54,454 nt of DNA from a virus. Made by a program: the position numbers and the translations under genes. Below, piece after piece: positions 6,928 to 13,272 of this stretch. The notes beneath the pieces were generated by a model. That model was not told where the DNA came from and searched no databases. It saw nothing but the letters and a program-made list of their open reading frames with translations. Location of the stretch: positions 1 to 54,454 of IMG/VR virus record IMGVR_UViG_3300031974_003269; one strand, given 5' to 3'. Each line of letters opens with the position of its first letter. The stretch's first letter is position 1.

Positions 6928-7215
6928 ATGAAAAAGAAAATTGCCCAAAAAAAGAAAGCCGTCGGTCATGCGTCAAAGGTCGAAGGTCGTGAGTCGAAGG
7001 ATATAACCTGTGCAGTAAGACTACCCCGGTCGATGTACGATGCGCTGGATAATTGCGCAAAGCTCAAGAAAACGTCTCTCTCAGACATCATCCGTGATGC
7101 TCTTGTAGCCAAAATGGATGAGGTTCAGGCAGAGGAGCGTGAGAAAATATTGAAAGAGGCTGAATACGAGGCGCGACTACGCGAGCTTGGTGTTGACCCT
7201 CGCAAAACTGCTTAA
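6928..7215 (+). CDS. RHH-domain protein with helical C-terminus
   Basis: 95 residues. After a Lys-rich start, 'ITCAVRLPRSMYDALDNCAKLKKTSLSDIIRDALVAKM' type sequence (about residues 26-65) is a ribbon-helix-helix domain: strand 'TCAVRL', then two helices. The tail is a charged helix. An ATG at 6921 lies directly after the A/C element but is out of frame and encodes only 23 codons; the in-frame ATG at 6928 is preferred. The Lys-rich part is encoded by a GGTC-type short repeat seen elsewhere in this genome. Confidence 0.7.
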   Translation: MKKKIAQKKKAVGHASKVEGRESKDITCAVRLPRSMYDALDNCAKLKKTSLSDIIRDALVAKMDEVQAEEREKILKEAEYEARLRELGVDPRKTA

Positions 7216-7730
7216 CACCTTCTAGATACCTCTAAGCGCCTTAAACCGGTGTTTCCTTCGAGATGCCAATTTAAGGTTCTTTTGTGCCCGCATATTTCGA
7301 GTCGTAGGGTTCTAAATGTTTCGATTTGGTTTAGTCGGGACAGAACCATTTTCATAAGTCGTTGATATTACATAATCTCGGAAGGCAATATGGTTTTATG
7401 GTTTTATTTATTATATTCTATAGAGTATATATATATTATATAGGGGGAGCAGGAATACATACGGAATACACAAACCAGACCCAAACCAAAACCAAAAACC
7501 ATAAAACCATATTTTTGTTGCAATTAATTAAAATTCAAAGGTTTATGCGTATGGTTTATGTCAAAAACGCCCTAAAATAAACCATTTTTGTTCAAAATAG
7601 AACCTTTTAGAACCTTATTCCATGATCATCGACCAGTCGAATTCGGGGTCATTTGTTCTGACTGATATCACCAACTTGGTGCTGTGGCATATCAAAATGT
7701 GTAGGTGCTTACCTACAAAATTCTGCTCGA
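7216..7730. other. Non-coding intergenic region, AT-rich, with repeats
   Basis: 515 bases with no convincing gene. It contains a long AT stretch (7402-7442), a perfect 19-bp inverted repeat flanking it, and many short AACC/GGTT words (for example AGAACCTT twice near 7600). A 72-codon ORF at 7362-7580 is low-complexity and not believed. Position between leftward and rightward blocks makes it a candidate replication origin or early promoter region. Confidence 0.5.
7387..7513. repeat. Perfect 19-bp inverted repeat around an AT-rich core
   Basis: Arms at 7387-7405 (AATATGGTTTTATGGTTTT) and 7495-7513 are exact reverse complements, 89 bases apart. Each arm contains two direct copies of the word ATGGTTTT. 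The loop contains an almost pure AT run. This could be an origin-type element, a protein-binding array or the boundary of an inserted piece. Confidence 0.6.
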
Positions 7731-7991
7731 TCACTTTTTCGTCTTCCTTTTTCGAGGAAAGCTACGATTCTTACTTTTTGAGACTACTCTGAGATTCTTT
7801 GACCGGTTATCAGCAGTGTTTCGATTCTTATGATCGACATCTTTGCCGTCGCCCTTTCGAGCACGGCCTGCTTTGACCATTTTCGACCTGGCAGCATTGC
7901 GCTGAGCCCTTCGCTTCTTTTGCTTTGGCTTTGCGTGGTATGTTTTATACTCACGCTTATAATTACGTGGTGCTGGCATACTATTGATCAT
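7731..7991 (-). CDS. Small basic HNH-like phage protein
   Basis: 86 residues (82 if it starts at the second ATG, 7979). Very basic. The C-terminal part 'GKDVDHKNRNTADNRSKNLRV' has the D-H...N...N spacing of the HNH endonuclease core; 'SKSKNRSFPRKRK' follows as in many small phage HNH-like proteins. The N-terminal zinc-binding half of a full HNH domain is not present, so enzymatic activity is doubtful. It lies alone on the minus strand between rightward genes. Confidence 0.65.
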   Translation of the reverse strand: MINSMPAPRNYKREYKTYHAKPKQKKRRAQRNAARSKMVKAGRARKGDGKDVDHKNRNTADNRSKNLRVVSKSKNRSFPRKRKTKK

Positions 7992-8089
7992 CAGTCAACA
8001 ATCAGCAGTTATCAACCGAATGTACGTACAACGTATAAGATTTCAAATATTCTTGCGCTATCGGTAACCATGTATCTTCATTGCGTTTA

Positions 8090-8311
8090 ATGGAATCGGC
8101 CCAAAAAAAGAGACGTAAAGTCATACAAATATCGGTGACTATGGATGAAGAACTCAAGCACAAGTACGCCCGCCTTGCTGTTGAGCTCGACCTATCCTTC
8201 AGTCAATTAGTACGTTACGCACTTCGCCGTGTAGCCGACGGCGTTGAGGATTTGAGGAGCATTGAAAAGCATAACAGAAATCAAAACGATGGACACGATA
8301 TGTCTACCTAA
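8090..8311 (+). CDS. RHH-type DNA-binding protein
   Basis: 73 residues from ATG at 8090 (a TTG at 8081 is also open). 'VIQISVTMDEELKHKYARLAVELDLSFSQLVRYAL' type sequence is a ribbon-helix-helix domain: strand, helix, turn, 'SFSQLVRYALRRV' helix. The C-tail is polar. This is the third RHH protein in 1.5 kb, suggesting a small regulatory circuit at the junction of the leftward and rightward gene blocks. Confidence 0.7.
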   Translation: MESAQKKRRKVIQISVTMDEELKHKYARLAVELDLSFSQLVRYALRRVADGVEDLRSIEKHNRNQNDGHDMST

Positions 8312-8329
8312 ACCCTTATAAATAAAAAA

Positions 8330-8378
8330 GGGCCGAGGCTGCAACCTCGACCCAAAGTAAATAATAACAACACACCAT
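8330..8378 (+). promoter_or_regulatory. 5' leader: CTGCAA-loop hairpin plus AACAACACACCA element
   Basis: Stem GGGCCGAGG (8330-8338), loop CTGCAA, stem CCTCGACCC (8345-8353) with one mismatch, then an A-rich spacer and AACAACACACCAT touching the ATG at 8379. The loop is identical to the two minus-strand leader hairpins although the stem sequence differs. No T run follows, so it is not a classic terminator. Confidence 0.6.
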
Positions 8379-8543
8379 ATGAAGCTATCGATTACTATTC
8401 CTACAAATGTACGTAATGTGCTGTCCGTCAATCGGATTCAGCATTTTTTATCGAGGCGGCCCGCTAGCTACTATCATTCAGACATTATTATAGCTAAGTT
8501 ACGACCGTCCTTTTCCCAATTTTATAAATTGGAAGAGGTGTAA
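8379..8543 (+). CDS. Small basic ORF, doubtful
   Basis: 54 codons starting directly after the A/C start element: 'MKLSITIPTNVRNVLSVNRIQ...'. Its 3' half overlaps a putative promoter (8446-8474) and the start of a perfect RNA three-way junction, so its coding constraint must be weak there. It may be a short leader peptide for downstream control. No family recognised. Confidence 0.4.
   Translation: MKLSITIPTNVRNVLSVNRIQHFLSRRPASYYHSDIIIAKLRPSFSQFYKLEEV
8446..8481 (+). promoter_or_regulatory. Candidate promoter, copy 1 of CCCGCTAGC..TACTATCATTCAG repeat
   Basis: CCCGCTAGCTACTATCATTCAG at 8460-8481 matches, apart from one inserted A, the sequence at 17464-17486. TACTAT would be the -10; the base 17 positions upstream is a weak -35 (TTTTAT). 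It lies before the three-way junction and the lipoprotein gene. Confidence 0.45.
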
Positions 8544-8559
8544 ACCTCTTAGGACGGTC
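8503..8559 (+). ncRNA. Predicted compact RNA three-way junction (leader element)
   Basis: Outer stem GACCGTCC (8503-8510) pairs perfectly with GGACGGTC (8552-8559). Inside are two perfect 7-bp hairpins: CCAATTT-TAT-AAATTGG (8516-8532) and AAGAGGT-GTAA-ACCTCTT (8533-8550), abutting each other. In total 22 base pairs in 57 bases without a mismatch. It lies downstream of a putative promoter and 11 bases before the ATG at 8571. A regulatory leader, processing site or small RNA is likely; no known riboswitch was recognised. Confidence 0.6.
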
Positions 8560-8570
8560 ATGCGTGGTGC

Positions 8571-8894
8571 ATGACTGCCATTCGTAACACTCAACTACTT
8601 ATTACTATGTCTGTATCTTCTCTATTACTCGCATGCGGTTTCACTTCTGCCGAACATGTCAAAAACACTATCGAAGTCATCGAGCGTACAGCTACCATCG
8701 ACACTCTTCGCGAAGTAGCTTTACGAAACTTAGAAGCTAACTGCATTACTGGTAGCTTCGGCGGTAAAGCTGACTTTCTAGCTACCGTGCCAACCTTCCT
8801 ACCTTACGGTTGTAAGCAATCAGTACCTCTCGGTTCTGGTCTCGATGACGACGGCACTTTCGCAAACCATGACGATTATATCGCTCATGACTAA
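8571..8894 (+). CDS. Putative small lipoprotein
   Basis: 107 residues. The N-terminus 'LLITMSVSSLLLACGF' is a lipoprotein signal peptide with lipobox L-L-A-C (Cys at about residue 22), implying export and lipid anchoring in the host envelope; it could start instead at the internal Met. The rest is soluble with three further Cys residues. A possible role is superinfection exclusion or envelope modification, as for other phage early lipoproteins, but this is inference. No Shine-Dalgarno site is visible; the structured element upstream may control it. Confidence 0.6.
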   Translation: MTAIRNTQLLITMSVSSLLLACGFTSAEHVKNTIEVIERTATIDTLREVALRNLEANCITGSFGGKADFLATVPTFLPYGCKQSVPLGSGLDDDGTFANHDDYIAHD

Positions 8895-9339
8895 CTTTCA
8901 ACACTTTGCATTGTCCTGATCAGATGATGCGGGGACGCTCGTACACAGGTTGCACTGACAGCCTGCGAGCACAAGTTCTGAGTTCTCTTAGCAGAGGCAC
9001 CCTCGAGCTATTGCTGCAATGGGGTGGTCGGGCACGACACTTAGAGGTTTCAGATCAGTATCTTCCATTGCACTCTCATCGCCGAGCTTATGCAAAGCAT
9101 GCGAAGCACCTAGTACAACAGCCATGTGGCAGAGGAACGGCGGACGCATCCCGTAGCGGGGTCGAGAGGTACGGTCATAGGCACTAAACTATGACGCTAA
9201 ATAACTTGTTATTCAGTTTTCCGTTGGAGGTACGGCGAGCGATCGCTTACTCCTCCCAGCAATGTCGCATAAAAGAAGATACTGTTGCTGGATGGCAGGC
9301 TACCAAGCTCCTGCCCCCCACCACTTTCTTCGGTGTTAC
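8895..9339 (+). other. Non-coding, structure-rich region
   Basis: 445 bases, more G-rich than the genes around it, with no convincing ORF (a 93-codon frame at 8906-9187 has no protein-like pattern). It includes a hairpin CCCG-TAG-CGGG near 9155 and a strong imperfect hairpin at 9225-9257 built on GGAGG/CCTCC around the palindrome AGCGATCGCT. It could be a phage small RNA or a long leader to the operon at 9414. No tRNA could be folded. Confidence 0.45.
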
Positions 9340-9368
9340 TTGACCTAAGCATGTCACAAAACTGCTTA
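9340..9368 (+). promoter_or_regulatory. TTGACC + hairpin with TGTCACAAAAC loop, copy 1
   Basis: TTGACC (9340-9345) is followed by stem TAAGCA, 11-base loop TGTCACAAAAC and stem TGCTTA (9346-9368). The copy at 14909-14937 differs at two bases only, which form a compensatory pair in the stem. It precedes the first gene of the accessory operon. It may be an RNA regulatory hairpin or an operator with a -35-like flank. Confidence 0.6.
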
Positions 9369-9413
9369 TTACTTTTTACACCGAGTCACAACAACACACC
9401 AACCACTATCACT

Positions 9414-9689
9414 ATGGAAACAATACGACCACATAACTGGGTATCAGCTGCTCAATTATTACAGAATACAGAACCCGAAACAGAGTATCCGCTAAAACTA
9501 GACGACGAAGATATCAGCGGTCTCGATGTAGCCTTCGATCTACACAGCCGTTTCGACGCAGCACGAATGGGACACGAAGTATTCGACAACACCATCGACT
9601 GGATACTCGACGGCAAACTCGTACTTATCGACTCCAAAAACGAAAAAGTATGCTGCTGCCCAATGAAATTCAAAAACATCAAACTTTAA
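9414..9689 (+). CDS. Hypothetical early protein
   Basis: 91 residues from ATG at 9414, acidic, with a Cys-rich C-terminal segment ('KVCCCPMKFKNIKL'). The upstream element ACAACAACACACC lies 14 bases before the start, and no Shine-Dalgarno site is present. It is the first gene of the A/C-rich rightward operon. Longer in-frame extension upstream would run through the regulatory hairpin and is rejected. Function unknown. Confidence 0.65.
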   Translation: METIRPHNWVSAAQLLQNTEPETEYPLKLDDEDISGLDVAFDLHSRFDAARMGHEVFDNTIDWILDGKLVLIDSKNEKVCCCPMKFKNIKL

Positions 9690-9699
9690 TTTACGCATC

Positions 9700-9993
9700 A
9701 TGAACTGGCATAAAGATACAAACTACTACGGAGAACCTTACGACTTCCGAGGCAAACCAAGACCTATGGACTGGCGAGACATTTTCACACTCGAAGACAC
9801 ACTAAAAAATGTCCGCAAACAGATCAGGCTACTTACAAAATACATTAACTACAAAGCCAATCTCGGTATACAACCAGCAGGTCCGTTAGTAGAAATCCGT
9901 AACAACCTACGCAAAGAAATGAGCTCTTTAGCAACACAAATTAAAAAAGCACGATACGAAGCGTCATCAGTAGAAACAACAGATGACTTTTAA
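9700..9993 (+). CDS. Hypothetical early protein
   Basis: 97 residues. The N-terminal half is polar and aromatic ('DTNYYGEPYDFRGKPRPMDW') and the C-terminal half is a charged helix ('LRKEMSSLATQIKKARYEAS'). It follows the previous gene by 10 bases. No family recognised. Its stop is followed directly by three copies of CAACAACA ahead of the next gene. Confidence 0.65.
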   Translation: MNWHKDTNYYGEPYDFRGKPRPMDWRDIFTLEDTLKNVRKQIRLLTKYINYKANLGIQPAGPLVEIRNNLRKEMSSLATQIKKARYEASSVETTDDF

Positions 9994-10025
9994 TCAACAA
10001 CACAACAACACAACAACACACCGAC
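9994..10025 (+). repeat. CAACAACA tandem repeat containing the start element
   Basis: Three head-to-tail copies of the 8-mer CAACAACA end in CACACCGAC just before the ATG at 10026. A similar expansion (two copies, then CACCAACACACCACA) occurs at 10252-10282 before the next gene. It looks as if the translation-start element has been amplified by slippage. Confidence 0.6.
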
Positions 10026-10250
10026 ATGAAAATTGAAAGCATGCAAGTCAGCATCATTAAAACTAACAAACGAGGCGTTAAACAACAACTCTCCGTATGC
10101 ATAAACGACCAATCAACAAACGCAAACCGTTGGGCTATGCGTGAAATGATGCGATGCATAAATCACAACTGCAAATGGCCTGATCTTCACCGACTAGGAA
10201 AAGTATTCGTAAAACTAACATACCCAAAACCTAGCAAATACTGGGACTAA
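10026..10250 (+). CDS. Hypothetical early protein, basic
   Basis: 74 residues, basic, with 'VSIIKTNKRGVKQQLSVCINDQ' predicted as beta hairpin and 'WAMREMMRCINHNCKW' as helix. Short intergenic spacers filled with CAACA repeats lie on both sides. Codon use is A/C-rich as in the whole operon. Function unknown. Confidence 0.65.
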   Translation: MKIESMQVSIIKTNKRGVKQQLSVCINDQSTNANRWAMREMMRCINHNCKWPDLHRLGKVFVKLTYPKPSKYWD

Positions 10251-10282
10251 TCAACAACACAACAACACACCAACACACCACA
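10251..10282 (+). repeat. Second CAACA/CACACCA start-element repeat
   Basis: Contains two CAACAACA units and two overlapping CAACACACCA words immediately before the ATG at 10283. It is the densest occurrence of the element in the window. Confidence 0.55.
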
Positions 10283-10405
10283 ATGAACCTACTACTCAGC
10301 ATAATATCAATCGTACTATGGACTTCAATTTTCATAACTTGGCTAAGCATCTTCGCCGTTATGACTTACGAAATATTCTTCAGCTCTAACGATTACGATC
10401 AATGA
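10283..10405 (+). CDS. Small single-pass membrane protein
   Basis: 40 residues: 'MNLLLSIISIVLWTSIF' continues into a hydrophobic helix of about 25 residues with a short acidic tail ('SSNDYDQ'). The start is fixed by the A/C elements directly upstream. Its stop overlaps the start of the glycosylase-like gene (ATGA). Small membrane proteins encoded next to rII genes in T-even phages often modify the host membrane; that parallel is inference. Confidence 0.6.
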   Translation: MNLLLSIISIVLWTSIFITWLSIFAVMTYEIFFSSNDYDQ

Positions 10406-10980
10406 TCAATTACTTGCAACCTCACGACTACCAACGCTCTGTATCAGAACTATTAGAATTCTTGCTCTGGTGCACTTGCACTGCAGGCAAATCATCTAAA
10501 ACTATCACACCTCGATTCAATGATCTAATCGCTAACAACTCAGCAAAAAATGTCGTCGTATCTCACGGTAACCATATCCGCGGATTACTGCGTAAATACG
10601 GTATCGGTCAATACGAACGACTAACAAAATGCTGGCAACAAATCGGTAGAGGTAGCGTTGACAATATCAAATGCAGTAGCGGTAGTTTTCTAAAACATGC
10701 ACCTCGAGATCATCTTACATTAATACACGGTTTAGGTCTCAAAACAGCATCGTTCTTCATACAATGCACAAGACCACATGAAGATGTAGCTGTTCTCGAT
10801 GTACATATACTTAGATGGCTACAACAAGAGTTCCCTAAATACCCAGTTTCGACTCAGACACCTCAGTGCGAACACGAATACGCACGACTGGAAGCAATGT
10901 TTGTAGGTGCTTCAGCCGTGCTAAAACTAACTCCAGCAGAACTTGACCTACAAATATGGAAACAAAGTTCTCAAAACTAA
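10402..10980 (+). CDS. HhH-GPD DNA glycosylase-like protein
   Basis: 192 residues. 'LIHGLGLKTASFF' (about residues 110-122) is a helix-hairpin-helix motif and 'AVLDVHILRW' (about 131-140) carries the Asp-x-His pattern that follows the catalytic Asp position in the OGG/MutY superfamily. It lacks an iron-sulphur cluster and the N-terminal domain of bacterial enzymes. It is expected to recognise or excise an altered base. A second protein of similar design lies at 13232-13903. It could protect phage DNA or attack host DNA; sequence alone does not say. Confidence 0.65.
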   Translation: MINYLQPHDYQRSVSELLEFLLWCTCTAGKSSKTITPRFNDLIANNSAKNVVVSHGNHIRGLLRKYGIGQYERLTKCWQQIGRGSVDNIKCSSGSFLKHAPRDHLTLIHGLGLKTASFFIQCTRPHEDVAVLDVHILRWLQQEFPKYPVSTQTPQCEHEYARLEAMFVGASAVLKLTPAELDLQIWKQSSQN

Positions 10981-11001
10981 TAACCAAAAACAACACACCA
11001 A

Positions 11002-11376
11002 ATGCTAAACAGACAAAAACTACTACAGTTCATTAAATCTCTACGCGGTCAGATCTTTCAAGTATGCTGGATCAAAAAAGACGGTACACATAGATGTGCT
11101 AATGTACGACTAGGCGTCCACACTAAACGCAAAGGTAACGGCAAAAGCCCAGCTAAATCAGATAACAGTTACATTACTGTCTATCTCATGTGGTCAATGG
11201 ATGGCGACACTTTCAAAGCTGAAAAAGGTTACCGACTCCTTAATCTTGATACAATTACCAGTATCCAAGCTAAAGGATTACATTACGAAATACACCCCGA
11301 ACCAATTGTATCATCAATTGATCTATCGCTCTCGCATGAAGAACAGCCAAACAATGTCGTCGCTCTCTCGGCCTAG
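11002..11376 (+). CDS. SH3-like beta-barrel phage protein
   Basis: 124 residues. 'IFQVCWIKKDGTHRCANVRLGV' and later 'YITVYLMWS' suggest a small beta barrel as in phage SH3-fold proteins that sit near replication or takeover genes. CAACACACCA lies one base before the ATG. It overlaps the following gene by 41 bases in another frame. Function unknown; fold assignment moderate. Confidence 0.6.
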   Translation: MLNRQKLLQFIKSLRGQIFQVCWIKKDGTHRCANVRLGVHTKRKGNGKSPAKSDNSYITVYLMWSMDGDTFKAEKGYRLLNLDTITSIQAKGLHYEIHPEPIVSSIDLSLSHEEQPNNVVALSA

Positions 11377-11581
11377 TACAAAACACCGCCGATTCTTCTA
11401 TCACTACAACAAAATCAAGAAGTGCTTAACCGTTCACTTCGCAAACAAATGTCTACTAACGGATAACATCACTGTCTTAGTTCCTTCAGAATCTAAAGAC
11501 AACAAATCACAACCGCACAAAACCATTCAAGGTTGGTGCACAAATATCAATCATACAAAACAACACACCATAATATCATGA
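11336..11581 (+). CDS. Small basic hypothetical protein
   Basis: 81 residues from ATG at 11336. 'FFYHYNKIKKCLTVHFANKC' followed by 'ITVLVPSESKDNKSQPHKTIQGWC' resembles short phage proteins that pair a Tyr/His-rich strand with a nucleic-acid-binding tail. The start lies inside the previous gene (41-base overlap) and its stop overlaps the start of the next gene at 11578. The rest of its frame between genes is fully open, supporting coding. Confidence 0.55.
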   Translation: MKNSQTMSSLSRPSTKHRRFFYHYNKIKKCLTVHFANKCLLTDNITVLVPSESKDNKSQPHKTIQGWCTNINHTKQHTIIS

Positions 11582-12303
11582 CTTATATACTATCAGGAGC
11601 AAACGAAGTAACATGGGAACAACTCAAATCAATACCAACACCAAAAGCAAAAGGTCGGTGGCACCCAGTCACTCACAAAACTGTTGCCAGTCACATCATT
11701 GGACTCACACAACAACGCGGTCACACCATCAACGAAATTCGTTACGGTATCGACAAATACAACGACATGTTCGGTTACATGCGTCTAAACAACACAAGTG
11801 CAATCGGTAACAATGCAGACAGCGTTCAACAAGTAGTCGGCTTCCGTAACAGCCACAACAAACGATTCTCAGTAAGTGCTGTTGCCGGTTCACAAGTTAT
11901 GGTATGCAGTAACTTACAGTTTCGAGGAGAGCACGGTATGCGTCGTAAACATACCACACATGTTATGCGTGACTTAGGTAATCGCATAAACGACATGCTC
12001 AACGACGCTTTCGGCGAATGGGAAGATACAGTCAAATCATACACTAAATATTCGCTAACACCACTATCAAGCAAAGACGCTGACCATCTTATCATGCGTT
12101 CTGCTAAAGCTGGTGCTATCAACCCATCTGATGTACTCAAAGTCGAACACGAGTTTTACAACCCAACTCATGACGATTTTGCAGATCACAATGCCTGGTC
12201 GCTATTCAATGCTACTACAGAAATTCTTAAGCGTGTACCTACTCAACTTCAGCAAAAGACCATCAAGCTACACAAAGTGTACGATGAGTTCTGCACTGCT
12301 TGA
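11578..12303 (+). CDS. DUF932-like phage protein
   Basis: 241 residues from ATG at 11578, seven bases after CAACACACCA. The central segment 'VVGFRNSHNKRFSVSAVAGSQVMVCSNLQF' matches the DUF932 pattern in which R-N-S-x-D/N-K is followed by G-x-x-V-x-V-C-x-N; this family is common on phages and plasmids and sits near anti-restriction or recombination genes. The biochemical role is not established. Longer upstream extension would overlap the preceding gene entirely and is rejected. Confidence 0.65.
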   Translation: MTYILSGANEVTWEQLKSIPTPKAKGRWHPVTHKTVASHIIGLTQQRGHTINEIRYGIDKYNDMFGYMRLNNTSAIGNNADSVQQVVGFRNSHNKRFSVSAVAGSQVMVCSNLQFRGEHGMRRKHTTHVMRDLGNRINDMLNDAFGEWEDTVKSYTKYSLTPLSSKDADHLIMRSAKAGAINPSDVLKVEHEFYNPTHDDFADHNAWSLFNATTEILKRVPTQLQQKTIKLHKVYDEFCTA

Positions 12304-12512
12304 ACTATAGTGAAGCTGTAAAGATACTCTGTAACAAATCAAAATACGATAAATCAGAACATCGTCGTGCGTTAGACTTTCTAAAACGCCACAAACAAGT
12401 AAGCCGCTGCCAATACTGTGGTTCTATCAAACACAACACCAACGCAACGCCTTGTTTCCGCTGTCTAACACATCACGCGCATAATCTACACAAACACTAT
12501 GACTTACACTAA
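12300..12512 (+). CDS. Small zinc-finger protein
   Basis: 70 residues starting at a TTG that overlaps the previous stop (TTGA). 'CQYCGS...TPCFRC' places four Cys in two C-x-x-C pairs, a typical zinc ribbon, followed by a His-rich tail ('THHAHNLHKHYDLH'). It overlaps the next gene's start by 14 bases. Probably nucleic-acid binding. Confidence 0.55.
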   Translation: MNYSEAVKILCNKSKYDKSEHRRALDFLKRHKQVSRCQYCGSIKHNTNATPCFRCLTHHAHNLHKHYDLH

Positions 12513-13272
12513 CATCAAAAACAAACCGTTACGATGGAGCGTGGGCAATGCAAAGCTATCAAAACGCATTATTCACTTCTCACTGCCTTCAGGTCACTCG
12601 TGTCCAGCTGCACATCTATGCTTGTCAAAAGCTGACATGACCGACGGCACTATCACTGACGGCGAACATACTGAGTACAGATGTTATGCAGCAACGCAAG
12701 AAGCTGCTTACCCATCACTGCGTAAAATACGATGGGATAACTTCCTCGAACTCAAAAACTGTTCACGCAAAAAGATATTCACGAAACTTCGTGCATCTCT
12801 AGCACCATTGCATGCACAGTATATGCTCGACCACGATCAGCGTCCTATAATTCGTGCACATGTTGGCGGTGACTTCTTCAACGAAGCTTACTTCCTAGCA
12901 TGGCTCGACTTAGCTAACGAATACCATCCAACACAATTCTACGCGTACACAAAACGCTTAGACTTATGGGTCAAACACATAGACAATATACCAGACAACT
13001 TCGAGCTTAACGCATCTCGCGGTGGTAAACACGACCACCTAATAGATAAACATAATCTCAAGTCAGCTACTGTAGTATACAGTCATGAACAAGCTAAACG
13101 ACTCAATCTCGAATTAGATCACGACGATTCACATGCATACAATGCAACAGGATCATTCGCTCAACTAATTCACGGCACTCAACCCAAAGGATCTGCTGCT
13201 AGCAAAGCAATATCCAAACTCAGAACAAAATATGGCTGCGTCGGACATCGTGCAAGTACCCCGTCTGTGTAA
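12499..13272 (+). CDS. GP88-like phage protein
   Basis: 257 residues. 'LPSGHSCPAAHLCLSKAD' near residue 30 and 'RYCYAATQEAAYPSLRKI'-like sequence after it (visible as C-Y-A-A-T-Q) are the hallmark cysteine region of the Gene-product-88 family known from mycobacteriophages and cyanophages; 'IRAHVGGDFFNEAYFLAWLDLA' and 'FYAYTKRL' are further conserved blocks. The Cys pattern suggests metal binding, but no activity is established for the family. It overlaps the next gene by 41 bases. Confidence 0.75.
   Translation: MTYTNIKNKPLRWSVGNAKLSKRIIHFSLPSGHSCPAAHLCLSKADMTDGTITDGEHTEYRCYAATQEAAYPSLRKIRWDNFLELKNCSRKKIFTKLRASLAPLHAQYMLDHDQRPIIRAHVGGDFFNEAYFLAWLDLANEYHPTQFYAYTKRLDLWVKHIDNIPDNFELNASRGGKHDHLIDKHNLKSATVVYSHEQAKRLNLELDHDDSHAYNATGSFAQLIHGTQPKGSAASKAISKLRTKYGCVGHRASTPSV

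Noticed and set aside
7362-7580. 72-codon ORF in the AT-rich gap
   Set aside because: Low-complexity and overlapping both arms of the inverted repeat; no start signal.
8906-9187. 93-codon plus-strand ORF
   Set aside because: Composition is not protein-like, no start context, and it covers structured non-coding DNA.
9994-10282. CRISPR-like repeats
   Set aside because: Short slippage-type CAACA repeats without unique spacers of constant length.
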